Below are positions 1 through 7,459 of a stretch of DNA of 64,000 nt, in pieces. The notes under the pieces were generated by a model that was not told where the DNA came from, did no database searches, and saw nothing but the letters and a program-made list of their open reading frames with translations. The stretch lies in the NCBI RefSeq assembly GCF_009741375.1, contig NZ_WOWP01000063.1, positions 62,001-126,000 on the forward strand, written 5' to 3'. This DNA is from Flavobacterium rakeshii. Its GTDB lineage: Bacteria; Bacteroidota; Bacteroidia; Flavobacteriales; Flavobacteriaceae. Within the stretch, counting starts at the first letter, position 1. The number at the start of each line of letters is the position of its first letter. The translations under genes were made by a program, and so were the position numbers.

Positions 1-1176
1 TACACCATGACTTTAAGCAAAAGCACTGCGGTTAATATAATCTCCGTAATTGCTGCTGCGGGTATTGTAATAAGTGCAACGGCTCTTTTTGTTATTCTTT
101 CGGTTTTTAGCGGACTCAAAAACTTCAGTCTTTCCTTCACTAACGCTACCGACCCCGACCTTAAGGTTACTACCGAAATAGGAAAATCATTTACGGTTAG
201 CCCGGAACAGGAAGAAAAAATTAAAGGCATTAAAGGCATTGCCAACTACAGCCATATAGTGGAAGAACGTGTTCTTTTTTACTTTGACCAAAAAGAACAT
301 GTAGCTTACCTTAAAGGAACCGACAGTATTTTCACACAGGTAAACCCTATGGAAAAGCAACTACTGACAGGTTACTGGCTAACACCACAAACCTCGCAGT
401 GTGTGGTAGGTATGGGCACAGTTGATAAACTATCGATAGGACTGTCCGACTTCGGGCGCCGACTGGAAGTGTATGTCCCAACCACCGGCAAAGGCCCTAT
501 AGACAATCCCGAAAAAGCCTTTAATAAGTCGGCTCTTGTGCCTGTTGCCTTTTACTCCATTAATGACGATGTAGACAGCAAGTATGTATACTGCGACCTT
601 GGTTTGGCACAGGAATTACTGCAATACAAGCCAAACCAAATATCGGCACTGGAAATAAAACTGGCTCCGGGAGCACAGGAAGAAACCGTAAAACAGGAAC
701 TGCTTACCCTTTTTAACAACAAAGTAGTAATCAAAAACAGGGCGCAGCTTAACGACTCCCTGTACCGCATGCTTAATACCGAAAACCTGGTTACTTACCT
801 CATCTGTTCACTGGTTGTGGTACTTACATTATTCTGTTTGGCAGGCGCACTGATTATGCTGATACTGGACAAAAGGGAAAATATAAAAACATTGTTCTGC
901 CTTGGCGTGGATGTTAAGGGACTTCGTAAAATATTCCTGTATCAGGGAATTTTTATCACGGCACTGGGAACCTTTACCGGGCTCATACTAGGAACCATAA
1001 TTATAGTATTACAGCAACAGTTTCAGCTCATTACCATTACCCCTACATTACCATTCCCTGTGGAGTATAATATCACCAATATCATAGTGGTATTACTTAC
1101 ACTTTTCACCCTAGGAATACTGGCATCGAGAATTGCTGCCGGAAGGGTAAATTCAAAATTATTGGAAAATTCATAA
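1..1176 (+). CDS. ABC transporter permease, FtsX/LolE-like (5' partial)
   Basis: Permease subunit of an ABC exporter of the FtsX/MacB/LolE type, which in Gram-negative bacteria moves lipoproteins or other envelope molecules out of the inner membrane. The visible part opens with a transmembrane helix (about residues 10-32, rich in I, V, A and L). A periplasmic MacB_PCD-like domain follows (about 40-255). Three C-terminal helices (about 262-285, 310-335 and 355-375) form the FtsX domain. The reading frame is already open at base 1 and family members normally have about 10 more residues ending in a YxxxRY-like stretch, so the true start lies left of the window; the ATG at 7 is probably internal. 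The ATPase partner is not in view. The family is fairly sure, the substrate is unknown. Confidence 0.85.
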   Translation, partial: YTMTLSKSTAVNIISVIAAAGIVISATALFVILSVFSGLKNFSLSFTNATDPDLKVTTEIGKSFTVSPEQEEKIKGIKGIANYSHIVEERVLFYFDQKEHVAYLKGTDSIFTQVNPMEKQLLTGYWLTPQTSQCVVGMGTVDKLSIGLSDFGRRLEVYVPTTGKGPIDNPEKAFNKSALVPVAFYSINDDVDSKYVYCDLGLAQELLQYKPNQISALEIKLAPGAQEETVKQELLTLFNNKVVIKNRAQLNDSLYRMLNTENLVTYLICSLVVVLTLFCLAGALIMLILDKRENIKTLFCLGVDVKGLRKIFLYQGIFITALGTFTGLILGTIIIVLQQQFQLITITPTLPFPVEYNITNIIVVLLTLFTLGILASRIAAGRVNSKLLENS

Positions 1177-1206
1177 TTTTTTCACCCTACCATTACATTT
1201 TTCATT

Positions 1207-1214
1207 TATATTTA
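1207..1214 (+). promoter_or_regulatory. Putative -7 box (TATATTTA) of the MATE leader
   Basis: One mismatch from the Bacteroidota -7 consensus TAnnTTTG. It lies about 20 nt before a short ATG-started ORF and 150 nt before the MATE gene, which leaves room for a leader RNA of about 145 nt. No clear TTG -33 box is seen, so this is a weak call. Confidence 0.35.
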
Positions 1215-1234
1215 CCTCTCAAGATCAAAGGAAT

Positions 1235-1264
1235 ATGAAGTTAATTGCCGTCTTAGTCCGCTAA
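1235..1264 (+). CDS. Possible leader peptide MKLIAVLVR upstream of the MATE gene
   Basis: A 9-codon ORF (ATG 1235, TAA 1262) in the 190-nt gap before the MATE exporter. Its last codons and stop fall inside a perfect hairpin (1250-1267), so a ribosome translating or stalled on it would open that hairpin. This is the usual geometry of translation- or transcription-attenuated resistance genes. The IAVL run resembles the IAVV stretch of one class of erm leader peptides, but that likeness is short and may be chance. What I see is the ORF, its position and the hairpins; the regulatory role is inference. Confidence 0.35.
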   Translation: MKLIAVLVR

Positions 1265-1320
1265 GACTACATACCACCGCTAGCTTTTAAAAAGCAAATG
1301 AAGCATTAAACCTTTAATGC
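1250..1320 (+). promoter_or_regulatory. Attenuator-like leader with two perfect hairpins
   Basis: First hairpin: GTCTTAG (1250-1256), loop TCCG, CTAAGAC (1261-1267). The loop has the UNCG form. Second hairpin: GCATTAAA (1303-1310) and TTTAATGC (1313-1320), followed by a T-rich stretch (CTCTTTGTTTGTATTATT), but not by a clean T-run. Between them sits a short palindrome (GCTTTT/AAAAGC, 1283-1295). The arrangement of uORF, hairpin, second hairpin and exporter gene suggests conditional expression of the MATE pump. Confidence 0.45.
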
Positions 1321-1365
1321 CACTCTTTGTTTGTATTATTCTTATAACATTTATTTCACAACATA

Positions 1366-2778
1366 ATGACACAGCAGTCAAAACTGGGCAACGCGTATTC
1401 ACGCTTTTATGCCTTATTACAACAATCCCTTAAGGGAGAAAACATCGATTTCACTACGGGTAGCATCCGCAGGGGCGTACTGTTACTGGCAATACCCATG
1501 ATGCTCGAAATGATGATGGAATCGGTTTTTGCACTGGTAGACCTTTACTTTGTGGGACACCTTGAAAACAGTAGTTTCGCCGTACAGACAGTAGGCTTAA
1601 CCGAATCGGTATTAACCGTAATCTACTCCATTGCCATAGGCATGAGTATGGCTGCCACAGCAGTAGTAGCCCGACGTATAGGAGAAAAAAATCCTGAAGC
1701 AGCCTCAAGAGCCGGTATGCAGGCTATAGTGGTAGCCGTGGCGGTTAATCTATTAATTGCCGTATTCGGGTTTGTTTTTGCTACCGATATACTGATATGG
1801 ATGGGATCCTCAATGGAATCGGCTATTTATGGCACTGCCTTCGTACAAATTATGATGGGTGGTAGTTTTATAATCATGTTGCTTTTCCTTTTCAACGGTA
1901 TTTTCCGAGGGGCTGGTAATGCTGCCATAGCCATGAAAAGCCTTTGGGTAGCCAACATCTGTAATATTATACTATGCCCTATATTCATAAACGTACTGGA
2001 TTTCGGATTAACCGGAGCTGCCATAGCCACAACCATAGGTCGTAGTGTAGGGGTACTTTACCAGTTGTACAACCTCTTTAACGGTAAAGGTGTATTAAAA
2101 GTAGCTTTATCTTATTTTGTTCCGGACACGGAACAGATTAGAAACCTTGTAAAAATTGCCGCTCCGGGAGTATTACAGTTTGTAATTGCATCGTGCAGCT
2201 GGATATTTTTAGCCCAACTGGTAGCCACTACCGGAGGTGATGAGGGGTCGGCAGGTTATCAGAGTGCATTGCGTATTATGATGTTCTTTATGCTACCGGC
2301 ATGGGGGCTTAGTGGTGCAGCAGCAACACTGGTAGGACAAAACCTTGGTGCGCAACAGGTAGAAAGGGCAGAAAAATCAGTACTGATAACAGCCCGTTTT
2401 AATGCCATTTACATGGGAATCATTATGATTATTACCCTTTTAGCTGCCGATAGCTTTATGTGGTTCTTTACCAATAATAGCCATGTACACGACATTGCCG
2501 TAAAAGCAATAATGATACTGAGTTCGGGATATGTGTTTTACGGAATAGGCATGGTACTTATCAATGCCTTTAACGGATCGGGTGATACAAAAACCCCTAC
2601 ATGGGTAAACTTTTTCGGTTTCTGGGTATTACAAATCCCGTTAGGCTACCTGTTAGCCAAACATTTCAATATGGGACCTACAGGTGTGTTTATAGCCATA
2701 CCGATAGCCGAAACTGCCATGACCATAGCCAGTATGACATTGTTCAGAAAAGGAAAATGGAAAAAAGTACAGGTATAA
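1366..2778 (+). CDS. MATE family efflux transporter
   Basis: Multidrug/toxin exporter of the MATE superfamily (NorM/DinF-like), an inner-membrane antiporter that uses a sodium or proton gradient to expel cationic drugs or metabolites. The 470-residue length fits the family, and about twelve hydrophobic helices can be traced, in two similar halves. The first begins near residue 38 (LLLAIPMMLEMMMESVFALVDLYFVG), with the typical helix-1 pattern of a MATE protein and the VGL..S motif in helix 2. A soluble N-terminal extension of about 30 residues precedes it. The gene stands alone: its leader carries a possible short peptide and hairpins (1235-1320), and the downstream inverted repeat at 2783-2916 separates it from the convergent FUSC gene. 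The substrate cannot be read from the sequence. Confidence 0.9.
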   Translation: MTQQSKLGNAYSRFYALLQQSLKGENIDFTTGSIRRGVLLLAIPMMLEMMMESVFALVDLYFVGHLENSSFAVQTVGLTESVLTVIYSIAIGMSMAATAVVARRIGEKNPEAASRAGMQAIVVAVAVNLLIAVFGFVFATDILIWMGSSMESAIYGTAFVQIMMGGSFIIMLLFLFNGIFRGAGNAAIAMKSLWVANICNIILCPIFINVLDFGLTGAAIATTIGRSVGVLYQLYNLFNGKGVLKVALSYFVPDTEQIRNLVKIAAPGVLQFVIASCSWIFLAQLVATTGGDEGSAGYQSALRIMMFFMLPAWGLSGAAATLVGQNLGAQQVERAEKSVLITARFNAIYMGIIMIITLLAADSFMWFFTNNSHVHDIAVKAIMILSSGYVFYGIGMVLINAFNGSGDTKTPTWVNFFGFWVLQIPLGYLLAKHFNMGPTGVFIAIPIAETAMTIASMTLFRKGKWKKVQV

Positions 2779-2782
2779 AATA

Positions 2783-2916
2783 AAAAGGTTGTCTCAAAAG
2801 TAATTATCAGTAACAAGTTGTCATTTTGACGAAGGAAAAATCTCAAATTTTTAATTACCAGAGATTCTTCATTCCTCTTCGTTACATTCAGAATGACACT
2901 TTTGAGACAACCTTTT
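2783..2916. repeat. REP-like inverted repeat, bidirectional terminator
   Basis: Two perfect 19-bp arms (2783-2801 and 2898-2916, core GGTTGTCTCAAAAGT) flank about 96 bp. The inner part carries the motif TGTCATTTTGACGAAGGAAA and a partly mirrored end (TTCATTCC...GAATGAC). Related motifs occur at 8936-8970 and 9250-9285, so this belongs to a dispersed intergenic repeat family. It lies between the convergent MATE and FUSC genes and could fold into a long stem in either transcript. Confidence 0.75.
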
Positions 2917-2921
2917 ATTAT

Positions 2922-4001
2922 TTATTGGGTTCTGAATTTCGTTTTCTCAAAAACAAAGAAAACCAGCAGTGCGATAACAATCCCTATAATCGTATCGAGT
3001 ACCCTTGCCTGTATGGTAGCCATCATATCCACATTATGCCCTATAGACGCTATGGTAAGCGCAAGCGGCGTGATGAACATAAGTGCGAGTCCGTAATTGC
3101 GCATAACCACTACCTCAATACCAAACTGTAGTATCAGTACAGTCAATACCAGTCCCAACCCCTGCGGATTAATCAGCAGTATAATTCCGTACAGCAACAC
3201 ACCCAATAGCGAACCTATCATCCTGTGCACTCCTTTAATAACCGTAAGCCTTACTGAAGGTCCAGCCTGCAAAACTGCTATTACCGGAAGTACCATCCAG
3301 TAAATACGTTCTTCCTTAAACACCCACGCCATTAAAACTGCCAGGGTAACTCCGGTTACTATACGCAAGGTTATGGCTTTGGACACCTCATCAAACTTTA
3401 ATCCCGAAAATATCTCATTGAATTTTCTTCCGTTATGTTCAGGCTTTCTGAATTTTTTAAACAACAACGGAAACACGATTACCACATATCCTGCAAATGC
3501 ACCAAGCCCAACAAGCAATGGATACATAATACTGCTTAAATGCTGTACCTCAGGCGCAGAAGACGATGCTATTTTTCCGGTTACCGCCGCTACCAAAACC
3601 ATCATCAACGGTCCCGGAGGACCAAGCCTCCAGCCTATCATAAATACACAACCAATTATGGTTACCAGTACAATGCACAGCATTTTAAGCCATACATCGG
3701 TAGCCATATAAGCACCCAGCAGGGAAGAAAAAGTAATCGCCAAGATAACTACAGGAAGTACTACTGCCCTTTCTTTTCTTTTCAGTTGCGGGCAGTGTAA
3801 TGCGGTAAGTCCGCCAAGGGAAGAAATAAATCCAAGGGTTAAATGCCCCGAAAAATAAAAGGCAAGCAAAGGTATACCCATAGCAATGGCAGCCTCTAGG
3901 CCCACTCCCCATCGCCACGGATTATCGTTTAACGCTACAACCTCCTTAAAATTCTTTCGGGCTTTTACCGCTGTTCGTTTGCTTTGAAGAGAGGTAGCCA
4001 C
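2922..4001 (-). CDS. FUSC family (fusaric-acid/aromatic-acid exporter-like) membrane protein
   Basis: Inner-membrane protein of the FUSC family, whose better known members (YccS, AaeB, fusaric acid resistance proteins) are linked to export of aromatic acids. At 359 residues it holds two sets of hydrophobic helices, about residues 35-175 and 215-345, joined by a short basic linker (KKFRKPEHNGRKF). The second half carries the family-like stretch VLQAGPSVRLTVIKGVHRMIGSLLG (near residues 245-270), typical of the FUSC_2 module. It is shorter than YccS-type proteins and lacks their cytoplasmic domain. Its stop sits at the edge of the inverted repeat and its start is 2 bp from the stop of the upstream dihydrouridine synthase gene, so the two are probably cotranscribed. 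Substrate unknown. Confidence 0.8.
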   Translation of the reverse strand: MATSLQSKRTAVKARKNFKEVVALNDNPWRWGVGLEAAIAMGIPLLAFYFSGHLTLGFISSLGGLTALHCPQLKRKERAVVLPVVILAITFSSLLGAYMATDVWLKMLCIVLVTIIGCVFMIGWRLGPPGPLMMVLVAAVTGKIASSSAPEVQHLSSIMYPLLVGLGAFAGYVVIVFPLLFKKFRKPEHNGRKFNEIFSGLKFDEVSKAITLRIVTGVTLAVLMAWVFKEERIYWMVLPVIAVLQAGPSVRLTVIKGVHRMIGSLLGVLLYGIILLINPQGLGLVLTVLILQFGIEVVVMRNYGLALMFITPLALTIASIGHNVDMMATIQARVLDTIIGIVIALLVFFVFEKTKFRTQ

Positions 4002-4003
4002 AA

Positions 4004-4996
4004 TTATACCATTTTATAATCGGCAAACTTATCAAGCACCTCGTCAAATACAGCATACACATCTTCAGGCTTGTCGTTAGACACCATTCGCTGCCTGTAT
4101 TCCTTAAAGCCGTGTATCCCTTTAAAGTAATTAGTATAATGCCTGCGGGTTTCAAACACTCCTACTCGCTCCCCTTTCCAGTCTATAGACCATTTTAAGT
4201 GGTTGCGGGCTGCTTCCACACGGTCTTCAACAGTTGGTTCCGGCAAGTGTTCACCCGTTTTGAAGTAATGTTTTATCTGATTAAAAATCCACGGATACCC
4301 AATAGCCGCACGACCTATCATGATACCGTCCAGTCCGTATTCATTACGGTATTTAAGCGCTTTTTCAGGGCTGTCAATATCACCGTTTCCAAAAATAGGG
4401 ATATGGATTCGCGGATTGTTTTTCACTTTTGCGATAGGAGCCCAGTCGGCCTCCCCTTTATACATTTGCGCACGGGTACGTCCGTGTATGGTTAAGGCCT
4501 TAATACCTACATCCTGTAACCTTTCGGCCACCTCATAAATATTAATGGAATCATCATCCCAACCCAGTCGGGTTTTAACCGTAACCGGAAGATGGGTACT
4601 GTTTACTACAGCTTTAGTAAGGCGAACCATCAGGTCGATATCTTTAAGTACTCCAGCTCCGGCACCTTTACATACCACTTTTTTTACAGGACACCCAAAG
4701 TTAATATCTACTATATCGGGATTCACTGTCTCCACAATTTTGGCACTCATAGCCATCGCCTCTTCATCACCCCCAAATATCTGAATCCCTATCGGCCTTT
4801 CATAATCAAATATATCCAGCTTCTGGCGACTTTTTATCGCATCGCGTATAAGCCCCTCCGAAGAGATAAATTCACTATACATAAGGTCGGCCCCATGTTG
4901 CTTGCACAATCTGCGGAAAGGAGGGTCACTCACATCTTCCATTGGCGCCAGCAACAGCGGAAATTCAGGCAGTTCTATATTACCAATCTTAACCAT
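4004..4996 (-). CDS. dusB: tRNA-dihydrouridine synthase, DusB-like
   Basis: FMN-dependent reductase that converts specific uridines in the tRNA D-loop to dihydrouridine, using NADPH. The 330-residue protein begins MVKIGNIELPEF and shows the family hallmarks: LLAPMEDVSDPPFRRL (FMN-binding N-terminus, about 14-30), INFGCPVKKVVCKGAGAG near residue 100 with the catalytic cysteine, VKTRLGWDDD, IHGRTRAQMYKGEADW, FGNGDI and DGIMIGRAAIGYPWIF. I chose the ATG at 4996; an ATG at 5005 would add MKK. The promoter-like TAATTTTG lies at 5012-5019, which fits the shorter form better, since the longer form would leave almost no 5' UTR. A longer open frame runs to 5188 but its translation is unlike the family. 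DusB versus another Dus subfamily is not certain. Confidence 0.88.
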   Translation of the reverse strand: MVKIGNIELPEFPLLLAPMEDVSDPPFRRLCKQHGADLMYSEFISSEGLIRDAIKSRQKLDIFDYERPIGIQIFGGDEEAMAMSAKIVETVNPDIVDINFGCPVKKVVCKGAGAGVLKDIDLMVRLTKAVVNSTHLPVTVKTRLGWDDDSINIYEVAERLQDVGIKALTIHGRTRAQMYKGEADWAPIAKVKNNPRIHIPIFGNGDIDSPEKALKYRNEYGLDGIMIGRAAIGYPWIFNQIKHYFKTGEHLPEPTVEDRVEAARNHLKWSIDWKGERVGVFETRRHYTNYFKGIHGFKEYRQRMVSNDKPEDVYAVFDEVLDKFADYKMV

Positions 4997-5011
4997 CTTC
5001 TTCATTTTGTG

Positions 5012-5019
5012 CAAAATTA
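5012..5019 (-). promoter_or_regulatory. Putative -7 box (TAATTTTG) for dusB
   Basis: A perfect TAnnTTTG on the minus strand, 15 nt before the ATG at 4996 and 6 nt before the alternative ATG at 5005. No good TTG -33 box is seen at the expected distance. Confidence 0.45.
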
Positions 5020-5106
5020 CAACATTTTGGCGATATGAAATAAAACCGCATAAGCAAACCCTATAACAGTATAGAAAATTCGAATAACCTGTCCTTTTAT
5101 ATCCAT
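5017..5106 (-). CDS. Possible small hydrophobic peptide upstream of dusB
   Basis: A 29-codon ORF beginning MDIKGQVIRIFYTVIGFAY, with a central run long enough for one membrane helix and a short tail FHIAKML. It ends about 20 nt before dusB on the same strand and overlaps the proposed dusB -7 box. I do not recognise it. No promoter or ribosome-binding signal supports it, so it may be chance; conservation would decide. Confidence 0.22.
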   Translation of the reverse strand: MDIKGQVIRIFYTVIGFAYAVLFHIAKML

Positions 5107-5118
5107 ATCGCCGCCCTT

Positions 5119-5126
5119 TATATTTG
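5119..5126 (+). promoter_or_regulatory. TAnnTTTG box (TATATTTG) opening the hairpin-rich gap
   Basis: A perfect -7 box on the plus strand with no protein-coding gene behind it for 450 bp. It could drive a small RNA ending at one of the terminators at 5215-5258, 5294-5320 or 5408-5446. No clear -33 TTG is visible. Confidence 0.3.
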
Positions 5127-5214
5127 CACCACCCAAAAAAATTACCGACTCGTTCAAATATACACAGTCCCCACTGTACCTTTTGCAATCAGTATGTACC
5201 ACACATATTTTTTT

Positions 5215-5258
5215 GCCGGCCATGCATACCACACATGTGCCGGCTTTTTATTTTTTTT
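5215..5258 (+). terminator. GC-rich hairpin with long T-tract
   Basis: GCCGGC at 5215-5220 and again at 5239-5244, with flanking CATG/CATG pairing inside, followed by TTTTTATTTTTTTT. It looks like an intrinsic terminator on the plus strand although no coding gene precedes it. The sequence TACCACACAT occurs twice here (about 5197 and 5227), each followed by GCCGGC, so the hairpin may have arisen by local duplication. Confidence 0.55.
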
Positions 5259-5293
5259 CGGCTTTTTAAAACCATACCTATTTTTTTACCGTA

Positions 5294-5380
5294 TACATTC
5301 ATATGGAATGAATGTATTTTTAAGAATCCTGATGATGGATATGCCTCCATCCGTTAAATAGCGGATTAAAAACAGGATTC
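5294..5380 (+). ncRNA. Candidate structured RNA element upstream of lepA
   Basis: Several perfect pairings are packed into 87 bp with no coding ORF. A simple hairpin TACATTCAT (5294-5302) / ATGAATGTA (5308-5316) ends in TTTT. Next an 8-bp closing stem GAATCCTG (5324-5331) / CAGGATTC (5373-5380) encloses an inner hairpin GATGGA (5334-5339) / TCCATC (5346-5351) and a CCG/CGG hairpin (5351-5364). This is a multibranch layout. A strong terminator follows at 5408-5446. I match it to no known RNA family; it could be a small RNA or a decayed regulatory region. Confidence 0.35.
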
Positions 5381-5407
5381 ATTTCATTCGTGATCCCCCT
5401 ATTTTCC

Positions 5408-5446
5408 GCAGCACATATTCTATTAGATATGTGCTGCTTTTTTATT
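5408..5446 (+). terminator. Strong intrinsic terminator before lepA
   Basis: Perfect 11-bp stem GCAGCACATAT (5408-5418) / ATATGTGCTGC (5427-5437), 8-nt loop, then TTTTTTATTT. The T-run is only on the plus strand, so it ends a plus-strand transcript. Yet no gene on this strand ends nearby, which supports a small RNA between 5119 and 5446. Confidence 0.8.
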
Positions 5447-5459
5447 TATACAACCCGCT

Positions 5460-5488
5460 TTGCAACTTGCTAACTTTGACTATATTTG
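5460..5488 (+). promoter_or_regulatory. Promoter for lepA
   Basis: TTG at 5460-5462, an 18-nt spacer, then TATATTTG at 5481-5488, matching the Bacteroidota sigma-A consensus. A second TAnnTTTG (TAACTTTG) overlaps upstream at 5471-5478. The start codon is about 90 nt downstream. Confidence 0.6.
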
Positions 5489-5576
5489 CCGATTAATTTA
5501 CTACCTTTACTAGTGGCCGCATGTTATTGCACAAATACAGGGCAACAGAGGTAAGTTAAACTGATACTGAACGAAG

Positions 5577-7373
5577 ATGAAGAACATTAGGAACTTTTGT
5601 ATTATTGCCCACATTGACCACGGTAAAAGTACCCTGGCCGACAGGCTGTTAGACGCCACCCAAACTGTAACTGCGCGCGAGCAGCAGGCACAGCTACTGG
5701 ACAATATGGACCTTGAACGTGAGAGGGGTATTACAATTAAGAGCCACGCCATACAAATGGACTACATGTACAATGGCGAGAAATACACCCTTAACCTTAT
5801 TGATACTCCGGGCCACGTAGACTTCTCTTATGAGGTATCCCGTTCTATCGCAGCCTGCGAAGGAGCACTTCTTATTGTAGATGCTGCACAAAGCATACAG
5901 GCACAAACCATCTCTAACCTATACCTTGCACTGGAAAATGACCTTGAGATCATACCGGTACTTAACAAGATAGACTTACCGAGTGCAAACCCGGAAGAGG
6001 TAAGTGATGACATTGTAGACCTTTTAGGCTGTAGACTTGAAGACATTATCCCTGCCAGCGGTAAAACCGGACTTGGTGTAGATAAAATATTAGAAGCTAT
6101 TATTGAACGTATACCGGCTCCGAAAGGAGATCCGGAAGAGCCGTTACAGGCACTTATATTCGACTCGGTTTACAACCCTTTCCGTGGTATTGAGGTTATA
6201 TTCAGGGTAATTAACGGTTCGATTACCAAAGGACAAAAAGTTAAGTTTATGGCTACCGGTAAAGAGTATTTTGCCGATGAGATTGGTACGCTTAAACTAA
6301 ACCAGGTTCCTAAACAGGAAATTAAAACAGGCGATGTAGGTTATCTTATTTCCGGTATTAAGGAAGCAAGAGAGGTAAAAGTGGGTGATACCATTACCGA
6401 TGCCAAAACGCCAACACAAAATATGATTGCCGGTTTTGAAAACGTAAAACCGATGGTATTTGCGGGTATTTATCCTGTTGATACCGAAGATTATGAAGAG
6501 CTTAGAAACTCAATGGAAAAGCTTCAGTTAAATGATGCTTCCCTTGTTTTTGCTCCTGAAAGTTCGGCGGCACTTGGTTTTGGTTTCCGATGCGGATTCC
6601 TTGGAATGCTACACATGGAGATTATCCAGGAGCGTTTAGAGCGTGAGTTTGACATGACGGTAATTACTACCGTACCTAACGTGTCGTACCATGCCTATAC
6701 CAAAAAAGAACCGGAAAAGGCTCTTATAGTAAATAACCCATCTGACTTACCGGAACCTTCAAAACTTGACCGTGTAGAGGAACCTTACATTAAGGCTACC
6801 ATTATTACCAAGAGTGACTTTGTAGGAAACGTAATGAGCCTTTGTATTGAAAAGCGTGGTTTGATTACCAACCAAACGTATCTTACTACAGAACGTGTGG
6901 AGCTTACTTTTGATATGCCGCTTGCCGAGATTGTATTTGACTTTTATGACAGGCTTAAAACCGTATCTAAAGGATATGCCTCGTTTGACTACCACCCTAT
7001 AGGTATGCGTGCTTCTAAACTGGTTCGTCTTGACGTACTGCTTAACGCACAGCCTGTAGATGCGCTTTCGGCACTTATCCACGAGGATAATGCTTACAAC
7101 ATTGGTAAAAAAATGTGTGAAAAGCTTAAGGAACTTATACCACGCCAGCAGTTTGACATTCCTATTCAGGCAGCTATAGGGGTTAAGGTAATATCGAGAG
7201 AAACAGTAAAAGCCCTACGTAAAGACGTAACGGCAAAATGTTATGGTGGTGATATTTCACGTAAGCGTAAACTTCTTGAAAAACAGAAAAAAGGTAAAAA
7301 ACGTATGCGTCAGGTAGGTAACGTGGAGATTCCGCAGGAAGCTTTCATGGCAGTACTTAAACTGAACGACTAG
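5577..7373 (+). CDS. lepA: Elongation factor 4 (LepA), ribosomal back-translocase GTPase
   Basis: Translational GTPase that acts on elongating or assembling ribosomes and is related to EF-G. The 598-residue length is normal. The G domain motifs are plain: [10 protein letters not shown] (P-loop, residues 11-20), RGITIKS (switch I), DTPGH (G3) and NKID (G4), followed by domain 2. A LepA-specific C-terminal domain ends in the basic stretch [22 protein letters not shown], which binds RNA. Start: the ATG opens directly with [13 protein letters not shown] as in homologues, with a good promoter at 5460-5488. An intrinsic terminator follows at 7408. The gene stands alone, which is common in this group. 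Confidence 0.97.
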   Translation: MKNIRNFCIIAHIDHGKSTLADRLLDATQTVTAREQQAQLLDNMDLERERGITIKSHAIQMDYMYNGEKYTLNLIDTPGHVDFSYEVSRSIAACEGALLIVDAAQSIQAQTISNLYLALENDLEIIPVLNKIDLPSANPEEVSDDIVDLLGCRLEDIIPASGKTGLGVDKILEAIIERIPAPKGDPEEPLQALIFDSVYNPFRGIEVIFRVINGSITKGQKVKFMATGKEYFADEIGTLKLNQVPKQEIKTGDVGYLISGIKEAREVKVGDTITDAKTPTQNMIAGFENVKPMVFAGIYPVDTEDYEELRNSMEKLQLNDASLVFAPESSAALGFGFRCGFLGMLHMEIIQERLEREFDMTVITTVPNVSYHAYTKKEPEKALIVNNPSDLPEPSKLDRVEEPYIKATIITKSDFVGNVMSLCIEKRGLITNQTYLTTERVELTFDMPLAEIVFDFYDRLKTVSKGYASFDYHPIGMRASKLVRLDVLLNAQPVDALSALIHEDNAYNIGKKMCEKLKELIPRQQFDIPIQAAIGVKVISRETVKALRKDVTAKCYGGDISRKRKLLEKQKKGKKRMRQVGNVEIPQEAFMAVLKLND

Positions 7374-7407
7374 TACTAAGTATTGAGTACAAAGTATTAA
7401 GATAAAG

Positions 7408-7440
7408 AAACCCGGTGCAGATGTGCCGGGTTTTTTGTTT
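7408..7440 (+). terminator. Intrinsic terminator of lepA
   Basis: AAACCCGG (7408-7415) pairs with CCGGGTTT (7426-7433) and is followed by a T-run. An ATG-less upstream extension of the next gene would run through this hairpin, which supports that gene's start at 7460. Confidence 0.8.
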
Positions 7441-7459
7441 ATATTTAACAAAAAAAATC

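Noticed and set aside
2826..3131. Plus-strand ORF of about 100 codons over the repeat and the FUSC gene
   Set aside because: It starts in the inverted repeat and runs antisense to a clear membrane protein; its translation has no family likeness.
4997..5188. N-terminal extension of dusB by 64 residues
   Set aside because: The extension reads like intergenic sequence (Cys, Tyr and Arg rich), while the family begins at MVKIGNIELP; a promoter box lies inside the extension.
7415..7459. Upstream start for the pentapeptide-repeat protein
   Set aside because: It would lie inside the lepA terminator hairpin; ATG 7460 is the better start.
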